From contig NZ_CP144555.1 in NCBI RefSeq assembly GCF_036607905.1, positions 1,116,001 to 1,180,000 of the forward strand: a stretch of DNA of 64,000 nucleotides. Reading direction: 5' to 3'. The notes beneath the pieces are model-generated. The model ran no database searches. It worked only from the letters and a program-made list of their open reading frames with translations, and was not told the origin of the DNA. Both the position numbers and the translations under genes were made by a program. Origin of the DNA: Streptomyces sp. SCSIO 75703. Its GTDB lineage: Bacteria; Actinomycetota; Actinomycetes; Streptomycetales; Streptomycetaceae. Position 1 is the first letter of the stretch. Every line of letters starts with the position of its first letter. This document shows positions 55,300 through 63,279 of this stretch, in pieces.

Positions 55300-57042
55300 C
55301 TACGGGCGCGGTACGTGCCGGAGGTTGGAGCGGGCCATCTGGAGCATCCGGCCGACCCCGCCGTCCAGCACGATCTTCGAGGCGGAGAGGGCGAACCCGG
55401 TGACCATCTCGCTGCGGATCTTCGGCGGGATGGACAGCGCGTTGGGGTCGGTGACGACGTCCACGAGGGCCGGGCCCCGGTGCTTGAACGCCGCCTTCAG
55501 CGCCCCGGCCAGTTCCTTGGGCTTCTCCACCCGCACGCCGAAGGCGCCGCACGCCTCGGCGACGGCGGCGAAGTCGGGGTTCTTGTTGACCACGCCGTGC
55601 GAGGGCATGCCCGCGACCAGCATCTCCAACTCGACCATGCTGAGGGAGGAGTTGTTGAAGAGGACGACCTTCACCGGCAGGTCGTGCTGGACGAGGGTGA
55701 GGAAGTCGCCCATCAGCATGGTGAATCCGCCGTCCCCGGACATCGAGACGACCTGGCGGTGCCGGTCGGTGAACTGGGCGCCGATCGCCATCGGCAACGC
55801 GTTCGCCATCGAGCCGTGCGAGAAGGAACCGATCACCCGGCGGCGCCCGTTGGGCGAGATGTAGCGGGCGGCCCACACGTTGCACATGCCGGTGTCCACG
55901 GTGAACACCGCGTCGTCGGCGGCGACCTCGTCGAGGACGGCGGCCACGTACTCCGGGTGGATCGGCACGTGCTTGTCGACCTTGCGGGTGTACGCCTTGA
56001 CCACGCCCTCCAGCGCGTCGGCGTGCTTCTTCAGCATCCGGTCGAGGAAGCGGCGGTTCTTCTTCTCCCTCACCCGCGGGATCAGACAGCGCAGGGTCTC
56101 CTTCGCGTCGCCCCACACCGCGAGGTCCAGCTTGGACCGCCGCCCCAGGTTCTCCGGCCGCACGTCGATCTGGGCGATCTTCACGTCGTCGGGCAGGAAG
56201 GCGTTGTACGGGAAGTCGGTGCCGATCAGGAGCAGCAGGTCGCACTCGTGGGTGGCCTCGTAGGCGGCGCCGTAGCCGAGCAGTCCGCTCATGCCGACGT
56301 CATACGGGTTGTCGTACTGGATCCACTCCTTGCCGCGCAGGGCGTGGCCCACCGGGGACTTGATCTTCCCGGCGAACTCCATCACCTCCGCGTGCGCGCC
56401 CGCGGTGCCGCTGCCGCAGAACAGAGTGACCTTGTCGGCATCGTCGATGAGCCGCACCAGCCGGTCGATCTCCTCGTCTCCGGGGCGGACGGTGGGCCGG
56501 GAGGTGACGAGCGCGGTCTCGGCGGACTTCTCCGGCGCGGGCTCCCCGGCGATGTCGCCGGGCAGGGAGACGACGCTGACGCCGCCCTGGCCGACCGCGT
56601 GCTGGATGGCGGTCTGGAGCAGCCGGGGCATCTGCCGCGGGCTGGAGATCAGCTCGCTGTAGTGGCTGCACTCGCGGAAGAGCTGGTCGGGGTGGGTCTC
56701 CTGGAAGTAGCCGAGGCCGATCTCGCTGGAGGGGATCTGGGAGGCGAGGGCGAGCACCGGGGCCATGGAGCGGTGGGCGTCGTAGAGCCCGTTGATGAGG
56801 TGCAGGTTGCCGGGGCCGCAGGAGCCGGCGCACGCGGTCAGCTTCCCGGTGATCTGGGCCTCCGCGCCGGCGGCGAAGGCGGCGGTCTCCTCGTGCCGCA
56901 CGTGCACCCATTCGATGGCGGGGTTGCGGCGCACGGCGTCCACCACCGGGTTGAGGCTGTCGCCGACCACCCCGTAGAGGCGTTCGACTCCGGCACGGGT
57001 GAGGATGTCGACGAACTGTTCCGCGACGTTCTGTTTGGCCAT
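55300..57042 (-). CDS. poxB: pyruvate oxidase (pyruvate:quinone oxidoreductase, PoxB type)
   Basis: 580-residue thiamine diphosphate/FAD enzyme that oxidatively decarboxylates pyruvate to acetate. RLYGVVGDSLNPVVDAV and WVHVRHEETAAFAAGAEAQITG (catalytic Glu of the PYR domain, present here unlike in Gcl) lie in the first 70 residues. The TPP site is VSMSGDGGFTMLMGDFLTL near 430, with NNSSLSMVELEM beyond. The short C-terminus after the PP domain lacks an obvious amphipathic membrane-binding helix. The ATG at 57042 has only a weak AGGGG site. Transcribed alone. Confidence 0.9.
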   Translation of the reverse strand: MAKQNVAEQFVDILTRAGVERLYGVVGDSLNPVVDAVRRNPAIEWVHVRHEETAAFAAGAEAQITGKLTACAGSCGPGNLHLINGLYDAHRSMAPVLALASQIPSSEIGLGYFQETHPDQLFRECSHYSELISSPRQMPRLLQTAIQHAVGQGGVSVVSLPGDIAGEPAPEKSAETALVTSRPTVRPGDEEIDRLVRLIDDADKVTLFCGSGTAGAHAEVMEFAGKIKSPVGHALRGKEWIQYDNPYDVGMSGLLGYGAAYEATHECDLLLLIGTDFPYNAFLPDDVKIAQIDVRPENLGRRSKLDLAVWGDAKETLRCLIPRVREKKNRRFLDRMLKKHADALEGVVKAYTRKVDKHVPIHPEYVAAVLDEVAADDAVFTVDTGMCNVWAARYISPNGRRRVIGSFSHGSMANALPMAIGAQFTDRHRQVVSMSGDGGFTMLMGDFLTLVQHDLPVKVVLFNNSSLSMVELEMLVAGMPSHGVVNKNPDFAAVAEACGAFGVRVEKPKELAGALKAAFKHRGPALVDVVTDPNALSIPPKIRSEMVTGFALSASKIVLDGGVGRMLQMARSNLRHVPRP

Positions 57043-57107
57043 GACTGTCCGTGTGCCCCTTCGGTCGCCGTCGATCCCCCGGCTCCATGGAGGCACAGCG
57101 GCAGGCG

Positions 57108-59315
57108 TCACGCCTCCCAGAGCGCCGCTGCCGTGCGGTCGTCGGCGTGGCCCTTGACCCGTACGCCGGTGTCGGCGAGGAAGCCGGCGAGGCCGGGCGG
57201 GGTGGGCGCGGACCATCGCCGGGCGAGGAGTTCGCGAAGTTCCGGCTCGTCGCGCAGGGGCTCCGCGAGGCCCGCGCCGCACATCAGCAGGACGTCACCC
57301 GGGCGGGCTACGGAGGCGCGGAACCGGAAGGGCACGCGGGGCGGGGGTACGGCGGGGCCGCCCGGCGGTGGCGGTGGGGGCGGGGGCGGGGCGAGACGCG
57401 GGTCGCTGCGCGGCCGGCCGTCGCCGGGGGTGCCGGCGGGAGTGGCGGGGGACGGTTCCAGGTCCCGCCAGGCGCCGTCCCGCAGCCGGAACAGCCCGCC
57501 GTCGCCGACGCCGAAGAACACCCGCGTCCGGCACGCCGGGTCGGCGGACAGCAGCAGACAGCGCAGGCTCGCCGTGTACTCCTCCGGGTCCAGGCCCTGT
57601 TCGGCGGCGCCCGCGCGGAGCCGGCCGAGGCTGCGGTCGGTGAGGCGGTGCAGGCCCGACTTCAGGTCCCCGCGGCGCGCGGCGCGCAGGTCCTCGGCGA
57701 GCCGGGCCTGGCTGTGCCCCACGGCCCGGCCGATCCACCGGCACGCCTCGGCCGCCGCGAGGTGCGCGACCCCGCAGGCGCGGGTGCCGCTCGCCATCGC
57801 CACGAGCAGCAGCCCCTGCTCGCCGGCGCCGAACCGGGCGACGAGCAGCGCGTCGCGCCGCGGGACGCCCCGGTAGCGGGCGGAGTCCCCGCGCACCGAG
57901 ACGGCCCGCAGCGTGCAGGGCCCGTACCGGGCGCCGTCCAGCACCGTGTCCGGCACCAGGGTGTCCAGGTGGTCGGGGTGGGCGGGCGGCAGCGCGGTCG
58001 GTTCGGGGTCGTAGGTGGGCGGGCCGGACCCCACGTGGTCCCGTCCCCGCACGGAGGCCGGGCCGCCGGCGGCGGGGGGCGCGGGGGCCTGGGCGGGCAC
58101 GAACGGGGGCGGCGGGGGCGGCAACGGCGGCCCGGCCTCCGGCGGCGGCACCGGCGGCCCGCCCCACACCCCGAAGGCCCGCGGCGGAGTGGGCCCGGCA
58201 CCGCGCGGCGCGGGCGCGTCCGCGGGGGGCGGGGGCGCGTCCGCGGGAGGCGCGTCCGCAGGGGGCGTCTCGGGAGGTGGCCCGGGGCTTCGGGGTGCGT
58301 CCGCGGGACGGGCGTCCGCCGGGGGCGCGTCGGGGCGGGGCGCGTCGGCGGGCTTCGGGGTGGGGCGGGCCGGTGGACGGGTGCCGTCGTCGGGGAGGCG
58401 CGGGTCGGTGAAGGCGGGCGGTTCGGGCGTCGCCCACCAGGGCGGAGCGCTGTCGGGCGCCCCCGGCGCGTGCGGCGGCTCGCCGCGCCCGGCCGGGTTC
58501 CCAGCGGCCGGGGCGGGCGGGACCGGCCCGGTCCGGGACCCGCCGGGAGACGGAACCGGCCCGCGCGGGTCCGGCGGGCAGGGGGCGTCGTCGCTGCGGC
58601 CGTCCGGTGCGGGGGCGGCGGCACGCTGGTCCGTGGGCAAGGGCGCGGCGCCGTGCCGGTCCGTCGGGTAAGGGGCCGCGGCACGCCCGGCCGGCCGGGG
58701 CGGAGCCGGGTCGTCGGGGTCGCCGCCGGGCCGGGGACCGGCCGCCCCGCCGTCACCGGGTGAGTGCGGCCCGGCCGTCCCGTTCACGCGGAGCGGCCTG
58801 GCGTCCTGTCGCTCGGCGGACGGCCCCGCCGCACCGGGACGGTCGGCGGCCGGAGCCCCGCCGGGGCGCTCCCCGGGAGCCACCGGGCCGGCCCCGTCGC
58901 CGGACGGCGCGACCTCACCGGCCCGCTCCACAGCCGCGTCCCCGCCAAGGCGGTCGACCGGCGGAGCCACCGGGCCCGGGTGGGCGGCGGGCGCCGCCGC
59001 GTCGGGGTGGGCGTCGCCGGGCGGCCCGGCCGGGCCGTCGCCGCCCGGCGGAACGGGTGGCCGCGCCCCCGGCGTCCCCCTCGGCGACGGCGCCGGCGGT
59101 GTGCTCGGGTCCGCGTCCGCCGGGCCGGCGCCCCGCGCGGCCGCCCCCGTACCGGAGCTTGCCCCGGCCGGGCGGACCGTGCGGGACGCCGAGGTGAAGC
59201 GGTCGTCGAGCGTGTCCGGCGCGGGCGTGGGGCCCGTGTCACCGGTGGAGTCGTCGTACAACCGCGTCCACCAGTCGTCCGCCGGACCGGTGGGCCTTCC
59301 CCCCTGCTGGCTCAT
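57108..59315 (-). CDS. PP2C-type serine/threonine phosphatase with long Pro-rich N-terminal region
   Basis: 735 residues. The N-terminus MSQQGGRPTGPADDWWTRLYDDSTGDTGP is a short conserved module followed by more than 400 residues dominated by Pro, Ala, Gly and Asp, clearly disordered. The C-terminal 270 residues form a PP2C-like domain: SVRGDSARYRGVPRRDALLVARFG, LLLVAMASG, and RPGDVLLMCGAGLAEPL. The metal-binding Asp of the usual GDG/DG motifs is poorly conserved, so catalysis is uncertain. ATG start 59315 faces a regulator gene across a 258-base divergent gap. Confidence 0.75.
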   Translation of the reverse strand: MSQQGGRPTGPADDWWTRLYDDSTGDTGPTPAPDTLDDRFTSASRTVRPAGASSGTGAAARGAGPADADPSTPPAPSPRGTPGARPPVPPGGDGPAGPPGDAHPDAAAPAAHPGPVAPPVDRLGGDAAVERAGEVAPSGDGAGPVAPGERPGGAPAADRPGAAGPSAERQDARPLRVNGTAGPHSPGDGGAAGPRPGGDPDDPAPPRPAGRAAAPYPTDRHGAAPLPTDQRAAAPAPDGRSDDAPCPPDPRGPVPSPGGSRTGPVPPAPAAGNPAGRGEPPHAPGAPDSAPPWWATPEPPAFTDPRLPDDGTRPPARPTPKPADAPRPDAPPADARPADAPRSPGPPPETPPADAPPADAPPPPADAPAPRGAGPTPPRAFGVWGGPPVPPPEAGPPLPPPPPPFVPAQAPAPPAAGGPASVRGRDHVGSGPPTYDPEPTALPPAHPDHLDTLVPDTVLDGARYGPCTLRAVSVRGDSARYRGVPRRDALLVARFGAGEQGLLLVAMASGTRACGVAHLAAAEACRWIGRAVGHSQARLAEDLRAARRGDLKSGLHRLTDRSLGRLRAGAAEQGLDPEEYTASLRCLLLSADPACRTRVFFGVGDGGLFRLRDGAWRDLEPSPATPAGTPGDGRPRSDPRLAPPPPPPPPPGGPAVPPPRVPFRFRASVARPGDVLLMCGAGLAEPLRDEPELRELLARRWSAPTPPGLAGFLADTGVRVKGHADDRTAAALWEA

Positions 59316-59400
59316 GTCCCTGATTGTCCACCGCGAAGGCGTCCGGAAAACCGGCATCGCGAAATCCGGCCGGACTTCCCCGCCGGCCGGTCGTACACGG

Positions 59401-59444
59401 GGGGCCGGGCGGCCCCACCCCCCACGGGAGGACCGCCCGGCCCC
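59401..59444. repeat. 12-bp perfect inverted repeat in divergent region
   Basis: GGGGCCGGGCGG (59401-59412) and CCGCCCGGCCCC (59433-59444) are exact complements around a 20-base loop. A second repeat CCGTGGC/GCCACGG (59501-59507, 59516-59522) follows. Both lie between divergent genes, so they may be operator or leader structures rather than terminators. Confidence 0.75.
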
Positions 59445-59573
59445 GCCACCTTGGCAGAGTGACCACCGGTACGGCGATGATGTCCATGGGCGGGTTTGCG
59501 CCGTGGCCGTTTTCCGCCACGGTGGCCGGCGCGCCCGTACGGATCATGGGCTTGTCGGGAGGGACGTCGCCGG

Positions 59574-60557
59574 ATGCTGGGAGTGCTGGGGCTGGAGGAC
59601 GCGCACGAGTCGGCGTACCGGGCGCTGGTGTCCGTGGGGGCGGCGGACGTCTCCGACCTGGCGCGACGCCTGGCGCTCGGCGAACGGGACACCGAGCGGG
59701 CGCTGCGCCGGCTGGAGCAGAGCGGGCTCGCCGCGCAGTCCCCGGCCCGGCCGGGCCGCTGGGTGGCCGCTCCCCCGGGCGTGGCGCTGGGCGCGCTCCT
59801 CACCCAGCAGCGGCACGAACTGGAGAAGGCGGAGCTGGCGGCGGCCCTGCTGGCGGAGGAGTACCGGGCGGTGGCGGCGGAGCCCGCGGTGCACGACCTG
59901 GTGGAGGTCGTGGTCGGCACGGCGGCGGTGGCGCGGCGTTTCCTCCAGCTCCAGTTGGGCGCGAGCGAGGAGGTGTGCGCGCTGGTCACGGGTGACCCGG
60001 TGGCCGTGACCGGGGTGGAGAACCACGCCGAGGAGCAGGCCGTGGGGCGCGGGGTGCGCTACCGGGTGGTGGTGGAGCGGGACGTGCTGGACCAGCCGGC
60101 GGGCATCGCGGAGCTGACGGCGGCGCTCGACCGCGAGGAGCAGGTACGGGTGGCGGACCGGGTGCCGACCAAGCTGGTGATGGCCGACCGTGCGCTGGCC
60201 CTGGTGCCGCTCACCACCCACTCGGCGGAGCCGGCGGCACTGGTGGTGCACGCGGACGGGCTGCTGGAGCTGCTGTCGGGGCTCTTCGAGGTGGTGTGGC
60301 GGGACGCGCTGCCGCTGCGCCTGGGCGCCTCCGGCCTGCGCGAGCAGCGGCCCGAGGGGCCGGACGGCACGGATCTGGAGATCCTGTCGCTGCTGCTGGC
60401 CGGGCTGACGGACGCGAGCGTGGCCAAACAGCTCGACCTGGGACTGCGGACGGTCCAGCGGCGGGTGAAGCGGCTGATGGAGCTGACCGGGGTGACCACC
60501 CGGCTCCAGCTCGGCTGGCACGCCTACGAGCGGGGCTGGGTGGCCCGGGGCCGCTGA
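59574..60557 (+). CDS. TrmB/LuxR-type helix-turn-helix regulator
   Basis: 327 residues. It opens with a TrmB-like winged helix (LGLEDAHESAYRALVSVGAADVSDLARRLALGERDTERALRRLEQSGL). A phospholipase-D-like central region follows (AEEQAVGRGVRYRVVVERDVLD, LVMADRALALVPL), and the protein ends in a LuxR-type helix-turn-helix (EILSLLLAGLTDASVAKQLDLGLRTVQRRVKRLMELTG). This two-HTH layout is common in Streptomyces regulators. The ATG at 59574 has GGGAGGG about 11 bases upstream. Target unknown. Confidence 0.86.
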   Translation: MLGVLGLEDAHESAYRALVSVGAADVSDLARRLALGERDTERALRRLEQSGLAAQSPARPGRWVAAPPGVALGALLTQQRHELEKAELAAALLAEEYRAVAAEPAVHDLVEVVVGTAAVARRFLQLQLGASEEVCALVTGDPVAVTGVENHAEEQAVGRGVRYRVVVERDVLDQPAGIAELTAALDREEQVRVADRVPTKLVMADRALALVPLTTHSAEPAALVVHADGLLELLSGLFEVVWRDALPLRLGASGLREQRPEGPDGTDLEILSLLLAGLTDASVAKQLDLGLRTVQRRVKRLMELTGVTTRLQLGWHAYERGWVARGR

Positions 60558-60627
60558 CCCGCCCCCCGTGCCCGCCGGGGCGGCGGCGAGTTCTGCGGAG
60601 CGGGCCGGACTCGGGCACCCTGGACGG

Positions 60628-61110
60628 ATGGGAGCGTGGGACCTCCTGCTGTCCGGCCTGGTCATCCTGCTCGGCCTGTGCGGCGTGCTGCTGCCCGGCG
60701 TGCCGGGGGTCTGGCTGGTGTGGGCCGGGATCCTGTGGTGGGCGCTGAAGGACCCCCGGACGCTGTCGTGGACGGTGCTGATGGGTTCGACGGCGGTGCT
60801 GCTGCTGGCCCAGGCGGTGCGCTGGACGCTGCCTCCCCGGCGGCCCCGCGGCCGCCGCCTGACACCCCGGGTCTCGGCGTACGCGGGAGCGGGGGCGGTG
60901 GTCGGCTTCGTGGTCGTGCCGGTCCTCGGGGCCGTGCCGGGCTTCCTGGGCGGCGTCTACCTCGCCGAGCGGCTGCGGCTGGGCGGGCACGGCGAGGCGA
61001 TGGCGGCGCTGCGGACCGCGATGCGCTCCGGCGGCCTGCGGCTGCTCACGGAGCTGTTCGCGTGTCTGCTGGTCACCGGCGCGTGGCTGGGGGCGGTACT
61101 GGCGGGTTAG
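60628..61110 (+). CDS. DUF456 membrane protein
   Basis: 160 residues with four hydrophobic segments (DLLLSGLVILLGLCGVLLPGVPGVWLVWAGIL, VLMGSTAVLLLAQAV, AYAGAGAVVGFVVVPVLGAVPGFLGG, and a C-terminal LLTELFACLLVTGAWLGAVLAG). LPGVPG and the GAVPGFLGG repeat are DUF456 signatures. Function is unknown. Its 3' end overlaps the convergent ogt gene by 38 bases. Confidence 0.82.
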   Translation: MGAWDLLLSGLVILLGLCGVLLPGVPGVWLVWAGILWWALKDPRTLSWTVLMGSTAVLLLAQAVRWTLPPRRPRGRRLTPRVSAYAGAGAVVGFVVVPVLGAVPGFLGGVYLAERLRLGGHGEAMAALRTAMRSGGLRLLTELFACLLVTGAWLGAVLAG

Positions 61111-61618
61111 CCTCCAGCGCCAGGAGGCGGGTCTTGCGGTCGAGGCCGCCGGCGTAGCCGGTCAGGGAGCCGTCGGCGCCGATCACCCGGTGGCAGGGGC
61201 GCAGGATGAGCAGCGGGTTGGCGCCGATGGCGCCGCCGACGGCCCGTACGGCGGCGCGGGAGGCGCCCACGCGGGCCGCGATCTCGCCGTAGGTGGTCGT
61301 CGTGCCGTACGGGACCTCGTCGAGGGCGGCCCAGACGCGTTCGCGGAAGGCGGTGCCGCGTCCGCGCAGCGGCAGCCGGAACCGCTTCGGGTCGCCCGCG
61401 AAGTACGCGGCGAGCTGGGCCTCGGCCTCCCGGAAGGGCCCGGGGTCCCGGCGGGCGCCGGTGAGGTCGGGGACGGTCCTGCCGCCGGGTACGGCGAGCG
61501 CGGTCAGGGCGCCGTCGGGGTCGGCGGTGAGCAGGAGCCGGCCGACGGGGCTGTCGGTCTCGGTCCAGTACGCCGTGCCGGGTGCGGGTGGGGCCGGGGT
61601 GGCGGGGGTGCGGGTCAT
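61073..61618 (-). CDS. ogt: methylated-DNA--protein-cysteine methyltransferase
   Basis: 181-residue O6-alkylguanine alkyltransferase. The active-site motif LRPCHRVIGADGSLTGYAGGLDRKTRLLALE near residue 140 contains the acceptor Cys, and VPYGTTTTYGEIAARVG forms the DNA-binding helix-turn-helix. It suicidally removes O6-alkyl groups. The listed ATG (61616-61618) has GGAG 11 bases upstream. An alternative ATG at 61699 overlaps the ada stop by ATGA and would add a repetitive leader; coupling with ada is likely either way. Confidence 0.9.
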   Translation of the reverse strand: MTRTPATPAPPAPGTAYWTETDSPVGRLLLTADPDGALTALAVPGGRTVPDLTGARRDPGPFREAEAQLAAYFAGDPKRFRLPLRGRGTAFRERVWAALDEVPYGTTTTYGEIAARVGASRAAVRAVGGAIGANPLLILRPCHRVIGADGSLTGYAGGLDRKTRLLALEANPPVPPPATRR

Positions 61619-61652
61619 GGTCTCGTTCGCTCCGGTCGGGTGGGTCGGGTAG

Positions 61653-61688
61653 GTCGGATGGGCCGGATGGGCCGGATGGGCCGGATGG
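61653..61688. repeat. 9-bp tandem repeat (GCCGGATGG)n
   Basis: Three perfect GCCGGATGG units (61662-61688) plus one variant (61653-61661), with degenerate units before. It lies between ada and ogt; if ogt starts at 61699 it encodes a PAH-type tripeptide repeat. Confidence 0.85.
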
Positions 61689-61695
61689 GACGGGT

Positions 61696-63105
61696 TCATG
61701 GCGCGGGGCGCGGTGCCGGGGGCGGGTCCCGCCGGTTCCGTTCGGTGCGCAGGTGGCGGACGGCGTAGGAGCGCCAGGGGCGCCAGGTGTCGGGGACGTC
61801 CTCGCCGGGCGGGGCGACGTCCGGGTCGCCGAGGGCGCGGGTGCGGATGACGGCGGCCGTGGCGGCGTCCAGCCCCGGCAGCACGAGCAGGGCCCGGGTG
61901 CTCTCCTCCCGGTCGGCGCCGGGGTCGAGGCGGACGGTGCCGTCGGCGAGGGCGGCGGCGAGCGCGCCCAGGGTGCCGCGCTCCCCAGCCAGGGCGACCG
62001 GATCGGGGAAGAGGTGGGTGAGGGTCCCGTCGGGCGCGTCGAGCCGCTTGCCGTGGCGGCGGACCAGGCGTTCGGCGCCGGCCCGGCCGGTGAGGGCGCG
62101 GACGGCGAGTTCCTCGGGGTCGGCGGTGCCGGGCGAGCGCAGTCCGGGGCGGGCGGCGACCAGCGGGGCGAGCCGGGGGTCGGCGCCGAGTCGCTCGTCG
62201 ACGGCGTACGGGTCGGCGTCCAGGTCGAACAGGCGTCGCAGCCGCCGGACGGAGGCGGTCAGATCGCGCGGGTCGGTGAGGTGGAGGCGGGCGTCGAGCC
62301 AGCCGCCGGTCCGGGCGGCGGGGGCGGAGTGGCGTTCGTCGACGGCGGCGGTGCCGGTGCCGTGGGGCAGGCGCAGGGTGCGCCGGTAGGTGCGCCGGCC
62401 GGGCGGGCCGGTGACCTCCTCGATGCCGGGGACGGCCTCGCGCTGGAGCAGGTCGAAGACGGGTCCGGCCTGGTAGGGGCCCCGGTGGGCGAGCCGCAGC
62501 GGGATGCCGGCGGCGGGGGCGCCCGCCCGGCGCCGGTCGCGGGCCGGGGCCCCGGCCCGCAGCCCGCTCGGGGTGGTCGCGTACACGGCGCGGACGGTGT
62601 CGTTGAACTGGCGGACGCTGGCGAAGCCCGAGGCGAAGGCGATCTCGGTGACCGGCAGCGTGGTGGTCTGGAGCAGGATGCGCGCGGTGTGGGCCCGCTG
62701 CGCACGGGCGAGGGCGACAGGTCCGGCGCCGACCTCGGCGGTGAGCTGGCGCTGCACCTGGCGGGCGCTGTAGCCGAGGCGGGCGGCGAGACCGGGGACG
62801 CCCTCGCGGTCGACGACGCCGTCGCCGATGAGCCGCATGGCCCGGCCGACGGTGTCGGCGCGGGCGTCCCATTCGGCGGAGCCGGGCACGGCGTCCGGAC
62901 GGCACCGCCGGCAGGCCCTGAAGCCCGAGCCCTGCGCGGCGGCGGCGGTGCGGAAGAACCGTACGTTGTCCCGTTTCGGGGTGACCGCGGGGCAGCTCGG
63001 CCGGCAGTAGATGCCGGTCGTCCGCACGGCGAAGAAGAACGCCCCGTCGAAGCGGGCGTCCCTGCTGCGTACGGCCTCGTACCTGGTGTCCTCGTGCTGC
63101 GTCAC
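61696..63105 (-). CDS. ada: Ada/AlkA-type bifunctional alkylation repair regulator-glycosylase
   Basis: 469 residues. The N-terminal Ada zinc domain has GIYCRPSCPAVTPKR (methyl-phosphotriester acceptor Cys) and FRACRRCRPD; an AraC-type helix-turn-helix follows (VQRQLTAEVGAGPVALARAQRAH, then EIAFASGFASVRQFNDTVRA). The C-terminal 270 residues are an AlkA-type 3-methyladenine glycosylase (LPGLDAATAAVIRTRALGD with HhH). No alkyltransferase domain is fused; that activity is the separate ogt downstream. The GTG start has a GGAGGG site. It senses DNA methylation and should activate its own operon. Confidence 0.93.
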   Translation of the reverse strand: MTQHEDTRYEAVRSRDARFDGAFFFAVRTTGIYCRPSCPAVTPKRDNVRFFRTAAAAQGSGFRACRRCRPDAVPGSAEWDARADTVGRAMRLIGDGVVDREGVPGLAARLGYSARQVQRQLTAEVGAGPVALARAQRAHTARILLQTTTLPVTEIAFASGFASVRQFNDTVRAVYATTPSGLRAGAPARDRRRAGAPAAGIPLRLAHRGPYQAGPVFDLLQREAVPGIEEVTGPPGRRTYRRTLRLPHGTGTAAVDERHSAPAARTGGWLDARLHLTDPRDLTASVRRLRRLFDLDADPYAVDERLGADPRLAPLVAARPGLRSPGTADPEELAVRALTGRAGAERLVRRHGKRLDAPDGTLTHLFPDPVALAGERGTLGALAAALADGTVRLDPGADREESTRALLVLPGLDAATAAVIRTRALGDPDVAPPGEDVPDTWRPWRSYAVRHLRTERNRRDPPPAPRPAP

Positions 63106-63279
63106 CCCTCCAGTCTCCGCCCGCCGGCAACCCCCGGCTGGCGGAATTCGGACATCACACTGCCCCGGCCCGGAGAGACCGGCGCAGTCGTGGCCCCGGG
63201 GGCGGCACCGAGCGGCGGGGCACAGGGCACCCCGGAGACGGCCGGGGCCGGACCGACGGCCTCCGGGCCTGTCGCGGCC

